A DNA stretch of 64,000 bases from Turnera subulata (lineage: Eukaryota; Streptophyta; Magnoliopsida; Malpighiales; Passifloraceae), in contig JAKUCV010004317.1 of assembly GCA_028386065.3 (NCBI GenBank), positions 1 through 64,000 of the forward strand, read 5' to 3'. Both the position numbers and the translations under genes were made by a program. Numbering within the stretch: the stretch's first letter is position 1; each line of letters starts with the position of its first letter. The notes under the pieces are model-generated. The model was not told where the DNA came from. It ran no database searches and worked only from the letters and a program-made list of their open reading frames with translations. Of this stretch, positions 21,547 through 33,866 are shown in pieces.

Positions 21547-23652
21547 TGATGTATGTGAAATATGCATAGCTTAAGGCATAATTTTGTACTCAAATCGTTC
21601 TCAATTCGTCATGATTATATGCCTAATATGCAATATTCCATCATATTTCTCCAATTTACATCCCTTACTGTATGATTAGTGGTTTCAGGTACATTTTGGC
21701 CAAATCAAGAGGATTTCATTGAAGAATTTGAAGATACAGCCTCAGTCACAGCGTGAGCCTGTGACAGAGCCTGTAAGCCTGTCGTTCAACAAGAACCCAG
21801 CAAGCAACCTCTAACCACCCTTGGATCACCGAGTTTTCACTGAATCACATTGCACTCACCAGATCCAGCAAGTCCTCAAGTCATCTCAACATTGCCAAAA
21901 GGAGCAGGAACCAATTAAAGGGAGAATTTGAGAAAGAACCCTTACAGCCTCAGCCACAGCGTGAGGCTGTGCACTCTGCAGAAACCCAAGAAGTACAAGG
22001 GAATAAAAAAATTGTCGCCACTTGCACTTTCCACCCCACCAACATAAACAATTATTCCCCTGACATTCTCAGAGCACGTTTGAAGGAAAAGGAGAAATGG
22101 GCACATGCCACCTAGGAATCTTCTTAAACTAGAATTATCCTCTGCAAAAGGAGGCGCCTTGGAACTCACAACCCACCAACTACTGCCCATCACGCTCCCT
22201 GCTCTGACACACACAAACAAGATTGGAAAATAATCAGAACCACTTGCCCAGACAAGAAGGAGCTTTCCAGCAACGAGGGGAGAAGGAGACCATAGGGGAT
22301 GCACCCTACAAAAGGGGAGGAGGGCAGGCGACAGAGAGCATTGAGTCATCGATTGGAGCTGAGAAGAAAACCCAGAATTTAGGGAACTAAGGGAAAACAC
22401 GATTCTGCAGCCTTTCTGAGCAGAAATCGTGTTGCCCTCACTCTCAGTTCACTCGAAAACACCATGACATCCCATACCTCCATCGTTTTTGTAATTCCAG
22501 TTATGAACTAAACGACCCCTTCTTAGGTTGAAGGGGGAAACATGCATTCGATTTGTGTTTAATAAACTGCTCCAATTTTAACCCCCTCCTTCTTGCTTTA
22601 GTTGTTGAGTTATTAATCCATGTTTAGGTTCTGATCAAACCAATGCATGAATTCAGGTAGCTAGGTGAAGAACCGAAAGGAGAAACCTTAGTCACCAGAA
22701 AAACAACAACCAAGCCTTAGTTTTTAACTCGTGACAGAATTAGAAACTAGGTGAGGAATTAGCCTCAATACCAAATCTTCATCCCCCTTGAGTTTGACCT
22801 ATTCGAAAGCACTTGGAATATGAGAACCTTGGGAGGAACCTGTGAGTGAAAACAAATGGGTTCAGTATAGGTTGAGAGCGCCTGCAAGAACCAATCTTTA
22901 TAATTGACCTTTTGCCGTCCACAGCCTCAGGCTGGCCCAACATAGCCTCAGCTTGTCACAGTGTATTTTGCTGTCGACAGTGCCAAGCTGTAGCAAGCAC
23001 AGCCTCACTCTGTGACAGTACGAGTCAAGAGATAACACCATTCCTAGTTTGATTCTTGATTGATTATTGGGTAGCATATTCTTATTTAGTAGCAACCTGG
23101 CGAAGGACCGAAAGGAGAAGCCAGGAGTGCTAGACCTACAATAGTCAACCTTTACTCCTTAAGCATTCGAAAGAAGGTAAGGAGACACTGTGGGAACCCG
23201 CACCAACACCGAGCTTAATCCCTAGGTGGACGTCTACTCTAGTGACAGGGGGTAGATGGAAGCTTAGGGAACTATTAATAAGATCGAAAGCCGTTGATAG
23301 TACCTTAGGTTGGGAGCCCCGTCAAGACATCTCATTAGTCACAGCCTCATCACAGTGTCAGTCTGTGACTGAGGCTGTAGAGCAGTTTACAAGCATAAAA
23401 CCGGTACATGTGGACCCCGGATGCCTAAGAATTCACCATTCCTGATCTCTTCCTCAGTTAAATTCTTGTTACATTTATTTTACTGCTTGCTTTTATTTCT
23501 CTACCATTATTCGTCAAATTCACCCCTTGTTTAATCGTTCTCCAGTCTAGTTAGTCCGAAATTGAAGTAAAATTAATTCCACCCAGTCCCTGTGGATACG
23601 ACCTTGATAAGTACTACATTGACCCTGTGCACTTGCAGGAAAGCACGCATCA
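21547..23652 (+). repeat. 5' LTR of the Athila-type element
   Basis: About 2.1 kb and very similar to the copy at 33867. It carries at least four of the ACAGCCTCAG-type inverted-repeat clusters (21737, 21946, 22920-23020, 23340). ORFs within it on either strand recur in the other LTR and have no domain. Confidence 0.92.
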
Positions 23653-23658
23653 AGTTTT

Positions 23659-23676
23659 TGGCGCCGTTGCCGGGGA
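23659..23676 (+). other. Primer-binding site, tRNA-Asp type
   Basis: TGGCGCCGTTGCCGGGGA, six bases after the LTR end. This is the site characteristic of Athila and related plant gypsy elements. Confidence 0.88.
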
Positions 23677-23772
23677 CTGGCGTCCGAATCTTTTTACTTT
23701 CTATTTCTGGCTTATTAGACCTTTTGTTACTTACCCCTTTCTTTTTCCGAGTTTGAAGTTTTCAGGTGGTGC

Positions 23773-25323
23773 ATGCCCCAAACTAGGAGCAAGAAGCCAT
23801 CTCTAACCTTCCACCAAGAGATTGAAAGGACAGCCCGCGAGTTTCGCAAGAAGAGCAAACAGAGACAACAACCAATGGCGAACAGATTCAACGAAGGAGC
23901 GCACCCCGAGGTTGAACAGGCTCAGCCTGTGCGACCTTACATCCCCATGTCCCAGCTCCTACAACCACCAACCACCATCATCCATAACAGCATAGCCATT
24001 CCAGATGTCGACGCCCCCTACGAAATCAGAACAAACCTGCTCAGCATGTTGGAGAGGCGCACATTTGGAGGCCTGCCCTCAGAAGACCCAAACTCGCACT
24101 TGCAGAATTTTCTGCGGGTGTGTAGCACTGTGAACATAGCCGGAATGACCAAAGAGCAGCTGTACATGAGAGTATTTCCATTCTCACTCAGAGATACAGC
24201 CTTTGAATGGCTCAACAACCACGAAGCAGGCCATTTCACAGATTGGGAGAGCTTAGTCCGAGCCTTTTTAAAGAAGTACCATCCATCAAGCAAGACTGCA
24301 AGCTTGAGGCAGCAACTCATTGGTTTTTCCCAGCGGTATGATGAGTCCATTCGAGACGCCTGGGAAAGATTCAAGGGGTTGTTGAGAAGATGCCCAAACC
24401 ACCGAATAGATGAGGCCGTGCAGCTTGAGCAATTTTATTGCGGCCTCAGCGATGAAGATCAAAACACCTTGGACAAAATGGCCAACGGTGCTTTCCTGGA
24501 CAAAAACTATAATGATGGCGTGGCCATTCTTGAAGCCCTATCCAGAAGAAAAACCCAAGTCAGGGGAGTCAAATCCTCTGGCCTAATTGAAGTAGATCGA
24601 GTCACCAAGCTGGAAGCAGAGATTGAAGCACTCAGAAAACAGTTGGGGACTGCTCATGTCAAGGCAGTCACAGCCTCAGACTGTGAGGGCTGTGGAGGAC
24701 CGCACAACACAACCAGCTGCCCCCTCTTCACCGAATGTGATTCTGAGCAAGCCAATTTCATCCAGCAGAAGCAAGGGCCATATGGAAACACTTACAATCC
24801 ATCCTGGAGAAACCATCCTAATTTCTCTTGGAGAGGACCAGGCGAAGAAAGAGCCCCACAACAGCCCCAATTCCAACGACAGCATCAAGGCGCACAGCCC
24901 CAATACCAGAGACAGCACCAGTTGGGCCAGCAAGGAAACAACACCGATATGATGAGCATGCTGCAGTCCATCTTGGAGAAACAAAACAAAATAAGCGAAG
25001 AGATCAGTCAAATCAAGTCTCATAACCGAATCCTCGAGAACCAAATCGCCCAACAAGCATCAATGAACACCAACCAACAGGGAGCTCTTCCGGGGAAGCC
25101 AATAGAAAACCCAAGAAATGAGCATTGCAAGGCTGTGACACTTCGCAGTGGGAAGGAATTGAGAAGCACAGCCCCAAGACAGCCTGACGCTGTGGACCAT
25201 ACAGCATCAACATCCAGACCAGGAGAACCAGTGCAGACACAGCCTGAGCCTGTTAACACGAAGAAGGCAGAGAAACAGCCCCAGACTGTCCTACCATACC
25301 AACCTCCTCTCCCATACCCTTAA
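23773..25323 (+). pseudogene. Athila gag
   Basis: Begins MPQTRSKKPSLTFHQEIERT after the leader. The gag core (RRTFGGLPSEDPNSHLQNFL, then FEWLNNHEAGHF) fills about residues 95-280. A short zinc-binding motif Cx2Cx3Hx4C (CEGCGGPHNTTSC) is at about residue 304. The C-terminal part is Gln- and Pro-rich and contains several of the element's inverted-repeat motifs in translated form (AQPV, QPEPV). The frame stops at TAA (25321) and continues open in the same frame into pol. Athila gag-pol is normally one frame and the stop could be a CAA to TAA change. Confidence 0.9.
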
Positions 25324-28249
25324 GTGTATCACAGGTCCAAACTAGAGAAGCAATTCAGGAAGTTCAAGGAAATGCTAAGTAAGCTTTATGTTAATGTTCC
25401 ATTCAGTGATGTGGTCACGCAAATGCCGTCTTATGCTAAGTTCCTCAAGGATATATTAACAAAGAAAAGAACCATTGATGATCTTGAGACTGTAGCAATG
25501 ACAGCCCAAGGGAGTGCCCTCATACAAGACCGACCACCCAGGAAATGTTCAGACCCAGGGAGTTTCACGATACCCTGCAACATAGGGGATAAGAAGATTG
25601 AAGGTGCCCTATGCGACCTTGGCGCCAGTGTCAGCCTGTTGCCACTCTCCATTACCGAAAATATGAACCTTGGGGATATCAAACCCACAAGGATGACCAT
25701 TCAACTAGCTGACAGATCTCTTGTCTACCCAGTGGGGGTATTGGAAGATGTGCCGGTCAAGGTAGGCAATTTCTACATCCCTGTAGATTTTGTGGTAATG
25801 AACATGACAGAAGACGAAAAGACTCCCATCATCTTGGGACGACCCTTCTTAGCCACAGCAGGAGCCATGATTGACTGCACAAATGGCACGCTTACACTGC
25901 GCATTGGAGAAGAGACGGTGGAATTCAATGTCCAAAAAGCGCAGAGGAATGAATTTGCAACAGGGAAATGCTGTATGGTTGACGCTGTACCAGACCCTGT
26001 AGACGCACTAGTCAAAGCATCCCAGCTTATGGAAACTCATGATGATGAATTACTGGGATGCTTAGTCAATGGGCTCATTGAAGGTGATGAGGCAGCCCTC
26101 CAGCAGGTAGCAGAATTTCTGGTAGCAGCAGAAACAGTCCCAGGAAATGAGGCACAGTGTCAGGCTGCAGAACCACAGACTGAGCCTGTGGCTGAGACTG
26201 TTTCCACACCTGAGCCTGCAGAAGGAGCCCCGAAGGTGGAGATGAAACCCCTACCACCGACTCTCAGGTATATCTATCTGAACCCAGAAACTTCTTCCTT
26301 TCCTATCATTGTTGGAGCTGATCTTTCGCAGGAAGAAGAAGAGAAGGTACGCACTGTAGTAAGCAAGCACAAAAAGGCAATAGGATACACCATTGACGAC
26401 CTCACAGGTATAAATCCTAACCTCTGCATGCATCGAATACTGTTAGAAGAGGATAGTAAGCCAATAATAGAGCCACAGAGAAGACTAAATGAAAATATGA
26501 AGGAAGTGGTAAAAAGGGAAATTTTGAAGTTGCTTGATGCAGGGATCATTTACCCCATCTCGGATAGTCCTTGGGTTAGCGCTGTTCATGTAGTACCCAA
26601 GAAGGGAGGCATGACAGTGGTAAAAAATGAAAAAGAAGAACTCATACCCACAAGGACCGTCACGGGATGGAGGATGTGCATTGACTATAGAAAGCTGAAC
26701 AAAGCAACTAGGAAGGATCATTTTCCTTTACCATTCATTGATCAAATGTTAGAAAGACTTGCCAAGCACACGCACTTCTGTTACTTGGATGGTTATTCTG
26801 GATTCTTCCAAATTCCAATCCATCCGAGTGACCAAGAAAAAACCACATTCACATGTCCATATGGCACTTTTGCATACAGACGCATGCCATTCGGCTTGTG
26901 TAATGCACCTGCCACCTTTCAAAGATGCATGATAGCCATATTCCATGATTTGATTGAGCATATAATGGAAGTATTCATGGATGATTTCTCTGTTTATGGC
27001 ACATCTTTCAATATTTGTTTGGCTAACCTTGAGACAGTGCTAGCACAGTGTGAAGCTGTGAACCTTGTTCTCAACTGGGAAAAATGCCACTTCATGGTAA
27101 CCGAAGGTATAGTTCTTGGGCACAAAATATCAGCACGCGGAATAGAGGTAGACCAAGCTAAAATTGATATAATTGAGAAACTTCCACCTCCTAATTCTGT
27201 TAAAGCCATTAGAGCTTTTCTTGGTCATGCAGGATTTTACCGGCGCTTTATTAAGGACTTTTCAAAGATTGCAAAACCTTTGACAAGTCTTCTTAGTATA
27301 GACGCTGAGTTTGTATTTGATGAAGCTTGTTTAGATGCTTTTAACAGGATCAAGGCCGCATTGACTACAGCCCCAATCATCCAACCACCAGAGTGGAGCC
27401 AACCTTTTGAAATCATGTGTGATGCTAGTGACCATGCGGTTGGGGCTGTGCTTGGGCAAAGAAAGGACAACAAGCTGCATGCTATCTACTATGCCAGCCG
27501 GACCTTGGATGATGCACAGATCAACTATGCCACCACTGAGAAGGAACTATTGGCGGTAGTTTTTGCCATCGGGAAGTTCAGAGCATACTTGCTAGGCTCT
27601 AAGGTCATCGTTCACATAGACCATTCGGCCCTTAAGTATTTACTCACAAAGAAAGAGACCAAGCCAAGACTCTTGCGATGGATTCTTCAATTGCAAGAAT
27701 TCGACCTGGAATTTTGAGACAAGAAGGGCACAGAGAATGTGGTAGCCGACCACCTATCCAGGCTACCTCCAGAGCACATGCCCAAGGAAGACCTGCCCAT
27801 TGATGACCATCTGCCAGATGACAGCCTCATCGCCACCATCCACAGCGTCAGCCATAGTGTCACACCGTGGTACGCAGAGATCGTCAATTTCCTAACCTGT
27901 GGAGCTCTCCCACCAGACTTGAGCTATTCTCAGAAAAAGAAATTCTTCTCAGACGTGAAGAGCTATCTTTGGGACGAGCCCTTACTTTTCAAGAGGTGTG
28001 GCGATGGGATGATCAGAAGATGCATCCCTGAAGACGAAATGGCACAGATCCTACACAGCTGCCATAATACACAGTATGGAGGACATCATGGCGCAACTAG
28101 AACAGCATCCAAGGTCCTACAAGCAGGACTATTTTGGCCCACCTTATTTAGGGATGCACGAAACTGGGTGGTAGTTTGCAAGGAATGCCAACGCACGGGG
28201 AATATCTCAAGAAGGCAGGAGATGCCGCAGCAGGTCATATTGGAAGGGA
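25324..28249 (+). pseudogene. Athila pol: protease, RT, RNase H, N-terminal integrase
   Basis: The protease motif CDLGASVSLLPLSI, near residue 98 of this segment, is the Athila form. RT carries DGYSGFFQIPIHP and the FMDDFSVYG catalytic box (near 26975), with both Asp kept. RNase H starts CDASDHAVGAVLGQ near 27418. An in-frame TGA at 27715 interrupts the sequence just before DKKGTENVVADHLSR. It is probably a CGA codon changed by a C-to-T transition. The integrase zinc-binding part (GGHHGATRTASKVLQAGLFW, then CKECQR) follows. The frame is lost near 28246, at [10 protein letters not shown]. Confidence 0.9.
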
Positions 28250-29153
28250 GCTGTTCGATGTGTGGGGAATAGATTTCATGGGACCATTCTCGAGCTCACA
28301 TGGGAATAACTACATCCTTGTGGCGGTTGACTATATGTCCAAATGGGTTGAAGCCATTGCCTGCCCAACCAATGATGCCAAGGTGGTGACACGGTTCCTG
28401 AAGAAGAATATCTTCACTCGCTTTGGCACCCCGAGAGCCATAATCAGTGATGGAGGAACACACTTTTGCAATCGGCAGTTTGAAGCTCTCCTGAGAAAGT
28501 ACGGGATCAGGCACAAGATAGCCACTCCCTATCATCCTCAAACAAGTGGACAAGTTGAGGTGACAAACAGGGAAATCAAGAAAATTCTGGAGAAGACAGT
28601 AGGACCATTACGCAAGGATTGGTCAACCAAGCTTGATGATGCTCTGTGGCCATATCGCACAGCCTATAAAACACCCATTGGCACCTCTCCCTACCGCCTT
28701 GTCTTTGGCAAAGCCTGTCACTTGCCTATAGAGCTTGAACACAAAGCTTACTGGGACATCAAGGCTCTGAATTTTGACACACAGGCTGTGGGAGAACAAA
28801 GGCTGTTGCAGCTCAATGAACTCGAAGAACTAAGGTTGGATGCCTATGAAAATGCCAAACTGTACAAGGAAAGAACAAAGAGATGGCATGACAGCAGGAT
28901 CCAACCTAGAACATTCAAGGAAGGTGATCAGGTCCTCCTGTACAACTCGAGACTGAAGCTGTTCCCTGGAAAGCTTCGATCAAAATGGTCAGGACCTTTC
29001 ACAGTGTCACGCTGTTACCCTCATGGAGCTGTGGAAATCTGCAATGACCAGACGCATCCATTCAAGGTCAACGGGCACAGACTGAAGCTGTACCACACAA
29101 GAGGCAATGAGTATCAGGAGACTCAGGTGCTCCGTGACCCACCTCCTACCTAG
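28250..29153 (+). pseudogene. Athila integrase core and C-terminus
   Basis: Continues in another frame. The DDE residues are visible as [24 protein letters not shown] and [14 protein letters not shown]. The segment [17 protein letters not shown] is a hallmark of Athila and Tat integrases. The C-terminal module [20 protein letters not shown] completes the protein. It ends at a TAG after DPPPT. Confidence 0.9.
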
Positions 29154-30203
29154 CCAAGCAAGATGAGGTCCAGCTAAAAGACACTAAAGAAGCACACACT
29201 TGGGTAACACTAAGTGCGGTAATTTTCCAATTTCTTTTCATTGAGTTATTTTTGTGGTTCTTGTGTTTATTTTGTTTTTAATCAACCGGGTGCAGAAATT
29301 TGATAGAAGCAGAAACTTACCCCGAAATTTTTGGCACAAAAGGGATTCTGATGCTTGCACAGGCTCATCACAGCGTGAGCCTGTGTTAGGCAACTCGCCT
29401 TTACCTATTAAGCTTGAACTTCAGTTTGGGGTGCGTTCTGTGCTTTCTATCTCCGATTTGCACTATTGTTATTTCGTTATTTTGCGTGTTTTCCTTTTTT
29501 TTTTTTGCCCTAACAATTCAGGTGGGAAAACTGGATTGAAGAAGAAGGGAACCAACGAGTCAGAGAATTGTCAGGGAAGTCTTCCGAAACTCTCTTTGAG
29601 ATTGTGTTTTTATGCTTGTACAGACTCACCACAGAGTGAGCCTGTGTCGAACTCCCCCAACACCCTAAAGCCTCATTAAACGATCTCTTACACATAGGGA
29701 ATCTCTAGAACTAGAGGAAGGACGAATAGGTAGGAATAAGATAGGAGTCTCTGCTGAAAAACTCTCTCTCTCTCCTTCTCACGAACACCAACTTTAAACT
29801 GGCACAGCATGTGCTGCAGGCTCAGCCTGTGCAGCCACATTTTGCCCAACACGAATTTCAGACTGAGACGGATCTAGGCTTAGGTGTGTCATAATTCAAC
29901 TTTCTCTAACCCACGTGTCTCTCACATTAAACGATACACCTCTTGATAAAAAGAGGAAACATAACTGACACTTTGGGCGGCAAGCGCACTAACCCAGGAG
30001 ACACAACCCTTCGTTCCCACCTTCACAACGTCTCTGAAAAGGCATTAATTGCCTTTAAAAGACGAAACCCAGCCTTTCTCTCTCTCCACTCCATCTTCTT
30101 CTTCAACCTCTGTCTCTGCACTCCCTCTTCCTCCAAACGCTGCCTCTGCAGATCTCTCTCTCTCCTCCGAATCTTCTGCAAATCCATCTCTCCCATCCCA
30201 ACC
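29154..30203 (+). other. Athila pol-env spacer
   Basis: No long protein is supported. It has three strong inverted-repeat clusters (29356-29386, 29616-29648, 29800-29837) and CT-rich tracts just before the env-position ATG at 30204. In other Athila elements this gap is thought to hold signals for expression of the third ORF. Confidence 0.6.
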
Positions 30204-32308
30204 ATGGCCGACAACAACAACCCCAACCAACAACCCAACTCCTCCAACCCAGACAACATCGAACACATCACCTTCCCCTACCGTGTAACCCGACCTCTCT
30301 TCCAGATTGTCCAACGCAACCTAACCATCAATCCACCACCAATGCAACCTCTACCCGTCCAACAAGGAATCCAAATCCACCCAGACATTCTCCGCGACCT
30401 CATCACCCTTTTCGCCCAGACATACCCTGTTCCAACACCACCAACCACACTACTTGCCCTTCCACCGCCACCAGACACCCCAGAAACCAAAACACAACCC
30501 CAATCACACCCAATAGCCACAATCACACCTCCGACCACCCTAGATGCTGAAATACTCCCCCAACATACACCACCACAACACCACCACCCGCATCACAGCA
30601 ATACCGCCGCAAGCGGCGGAGAGCCATCCCAACAGAACCCATAATCGACCTCACCGAACCACCAATACCCCAAACAGAACCCCTAGACCTCAACATCGAA
30701 CCCCCTCCTGAATCATCCTCCACATCCATTTCGATCCCCATACTTCCCAAACGACCATGCACCCGCTCATCCACCAAAACCAGAACCACCTTCAGCCGAC
30801 CACCACAGTCACCCTAGGAACCCAACACCGAGGAGCGATCCAAACAGAAACAGGATCGCCCTCCAAGGCAACCCATACCACTTCCCCAATTGGGACCTGC
30901 AGAAGCAGCAGAGGAACAAGAGGACCAAGATGCAGAGGCTGTAACCCCCTTCATCTTCACCCCTGCAAACTCCACCCACCGTCGCGCCTGGGTCTTCGCA
31001 CAGACTCAGGCTGTATTGGTCAGCAGGTGGCTGAACATGGATGCCCTAAAGGCAATCGGGGCAAGGAACGCCGTTCGCCGCTACCTACTGCCAGTGGGGT
31101 GGCTCCTTTTTGCCACAGTGGGAGAGCCGACATACAACAACCTCACGCGCGAATTCTACAGCGCGCTCTCCTATCAACGCCCACAGGGTGAGGAGCCCGG
31201 CACAGCGCGATTTCGCCTGGGCAACACGAGCCGGGAGCTCACTGTTGCCCAATTAAATCAGATACTCGGGGCACCCAACAAAGGACACGAGCAGAGGACC
31301 GTTGATTTTGACGAGGAGGCGTTCTGGAATGAAATCTCCACAACCCTGGGTTTAAACTCCTCCACCAGCTCCGCCACCTCTTTCCGTAGTCGCGGCCTTC
31401 GGATCATCCAGCACTTCCTATCCCACAACATCTATGCCAGGAACAGTTGTCGCCTGACAGTTCAACATGAAGAGCTGTTCATCCTATGGTGCATGGTGCA
31501 TCGCCAGCCGCTGAACACCGGCGCCTTCATCTTCCGCCGTTTCATCACCCAGCGGCGAGCACCTCACCTTCCCAGCACCGGTATCATCACAAGGATCGCC
31601 CGCCACTTCAATATCCCCCTAGCCTAATACGACTTGGTTAGCGGGACCATCTGGATCGACCGCGGGATCCTGAGCCGGATGCACCTCCCACTCCCACAAC
31701 CTCAAGAGCAAACAGAGGAACAGGTTGAGGCTGTGGAAGATGCACCAGCATACCACCACCTCCCACTCCCACAGCCTCAAGAGCAAACAGAGGAACAGGC
31801 TGAGGCTGTGGAAGATGCACCAGCAGACCACCCCGACCCACAAACGCAGACTCAAGCACAGGCACAGCCTCAGGCTCCCGCTCCAGCACAGCCTCGAGAC
31901 CCCGCACAGCGTCACGCTGTGACTCGAGACCCGGTGTTGGACTTCTTCGAGCACATGCAAGATTGGATGGGGCAACAGTTCATCCCTATCCTCCAGAACC
32001 AACACCGCCTACAAACCAGCATTGCTGCTCAAGAAGAACGCCTGCAGCGCATCCAAGAGAGCGTTACTGCTCAAGAAATTCGCCTCACTTCCTCTTTGGG
32101 TGACATGCGCACCGCAATATCACGAAGCCTTGTGGAACTGAGGAGGAATGCAGAGGTGCAGACCCGAGGGATGCAGGATTTTCATAATCAATACATAGGG
32201 CTGCACCAGCAGATCAACGAATCCATCTCCAATCTCCTCAACATAGCACGGTCGCTAGTGAGGCCGGCTCCAAAAGATCCACCAGCACGCAAGAGGCCCA
32301 GAAGTTGA
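30204..32308 (+). pseudogene. Athila env-position ORF, broken
   Basis: Starts MADNNNPNQQPNSSNPDN with a Pro/Thr-rich N-terminus. The frame shifts between about 30560 and 30610 and then passes through a basic run RRKRRR, a TAG at 30815 and a TAA at 31625. The best-conserved part (30950-31620, THRRAWVFAQTQAVLVSRWL to FNIPLA) is the core of the plant Athila ORF annotated in databases as a putative plant transposon protein. No hydrophobic fusion peptide or transmembrane helix is visible, so a membrane role is not supported. The C-terminus has a tandemly duplicated block of about 25 residues (HLPLPQPQEQTEEQ type, near 31682 and 31757) and a predicted coiled coil (32030-32160). Confidence 0.8.
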
Positions 32309-33866
32309 TCCATCTACCTCTCACCCAGTATAGCTTTAGGATGTTTAATCCCACCACATTGGATAGAACTTTTAGTTTGGGGTAGTTTTTGTAGCACATT
32401 TTAATTCCTTTTGCAATTATGTGTTTTCTTAGTTTGTATTTGTTTCGGCTTTGCACTTATTTCTGTTTTGTTCTTGCAGTGAGGACACTGCAAATTTTTC
32501 AGTTTGGGGTATTTTCGGGTGCAACTTAGCTTTTTGTATGCTTTTTGTATTCCCCACAGCATGATGCATTTTCTGGTGTACTTTCGAATTTTAAATTAAT
32601 GCAAGTTTCAGTTCTCATTTTTCATTATATTTCTTACAGTGTGAGCCTGTACCTATATTTATGCACCCTCTGCACTTTCCATTTAATTCTACTCATACTC
32701 TAATCACACGACTTGTCTTACTTCTCTTAAAATAAACAGAACAGGTTTAATTAAGCAACTGGCATCACAGGAAATCCGCCAAGAAGAGAAGAGTCCTGCT
32801 AATGTATCTTTCCTACTTAGCACAGGCTCAGCCTGTACACCTTAGAACAGGCTCTCACTTCCATTAAGGCAAAATTTTATGCAGAATCTTCAAGAAAGGA
32901 GAGGATCTAGGCCATCTTTCACATACCCACAGACCTCACTACCCACACCTTTCTCATCATACCCTTGCAACCCCATTTGAGCCAATAAGGACGGCCCCCA
33001 ATTCATTCATGTACTCTGCACAATCCTCCCCAACCAGTTGCAGCCTAAGCAGGGGCCGTCACTGCCCAAGAGGCACGAACTTCCTCCTACAGCCTCACCC
33101 TGTCAATAAGCCTGTGAGCAAGGATTCGATCAAGTAAGAAATAGAGGATTACCCGTACTCAGCCTATACAACCCAGAAGTATATCCCCCTTCCCACTTGA
33201 AAAAAAAAATATTTCAGAAACAAGAAAAAGGGAAGAAGGGCGATGGCAACATTTTGTGAATCAAACTCCATCAAAATTCAATGGAGTAGACAGGTGCATC
33301 AATACAGTAGGCTGAGGCACGAAGAAACAATTGCTGAATAGCGTGAGACCTCGGAAAAACGAAGTCTACAGCCTCTACACAGCCCCAGGCTGTTCATAAA
33401 TAAAACAAAAGAAATCCAAGTTCACAGGCCATTGACCCTTGCTAAATCCATCCTCCTTCTTTTGACAACCCTCACCCAGCCTCAGTACAACACAGCCAAG
33501 CCCTAGTGATCCTAACTTGAAGACTTATGCACATTAGTGGAGATGAAAGTGACGGACCTGCATATGAGGTGATGTTTTCAAATCCTAAACTTTAGCAAAA
33601 TTCTCTCCAAAAGGTAGAAGAATGGATACCAGTTGCAAGGTTATTCCTGTGATTTTTATGACCAAAAACTACTGACAAGGATTGTGGTTAGATTTGATGC
33701 AGTATTGAAGGAAAAAATCAGATGATGCTTGAATTAAAACGCCACATGGAAGGAACTTAGTGAAAATCTGATGAATTGAAACTACTCTGCCTTCCTTTCG
33801 AGAACCACTCCTTTTTCTTTTCTTTAATTGCTTGAGGACAAGCAAAATCTTCAGTTTGGGGTATTT
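32309..33866 (+). other. Athila 3' untranslated region and polypurine tract
   Basis: No gene. Several CACAGGCT-type motifs occur (32632, 32820, 33090, 33370). The phrase CAGTTTGGGGTATTTT recurs near 32500 and just before the 3' LTR at 33851-33866, where it serves as the polypurine tract. The upstream copy could be a second, internal tract. Confidence 0.65.

Noticed and set aside
21942..22400. 152-aa minus-strand frame, repeated at 34274-34732
   Set aside because: It is inside the Athila LTR and is repeated only because the LTR is repeated; no recognised domain.
30204..32308. True viral envelope gene
   Set aside because: No signal peptide, fusion peptide or transmembrane segment can be seen; only the position corresponds to env.
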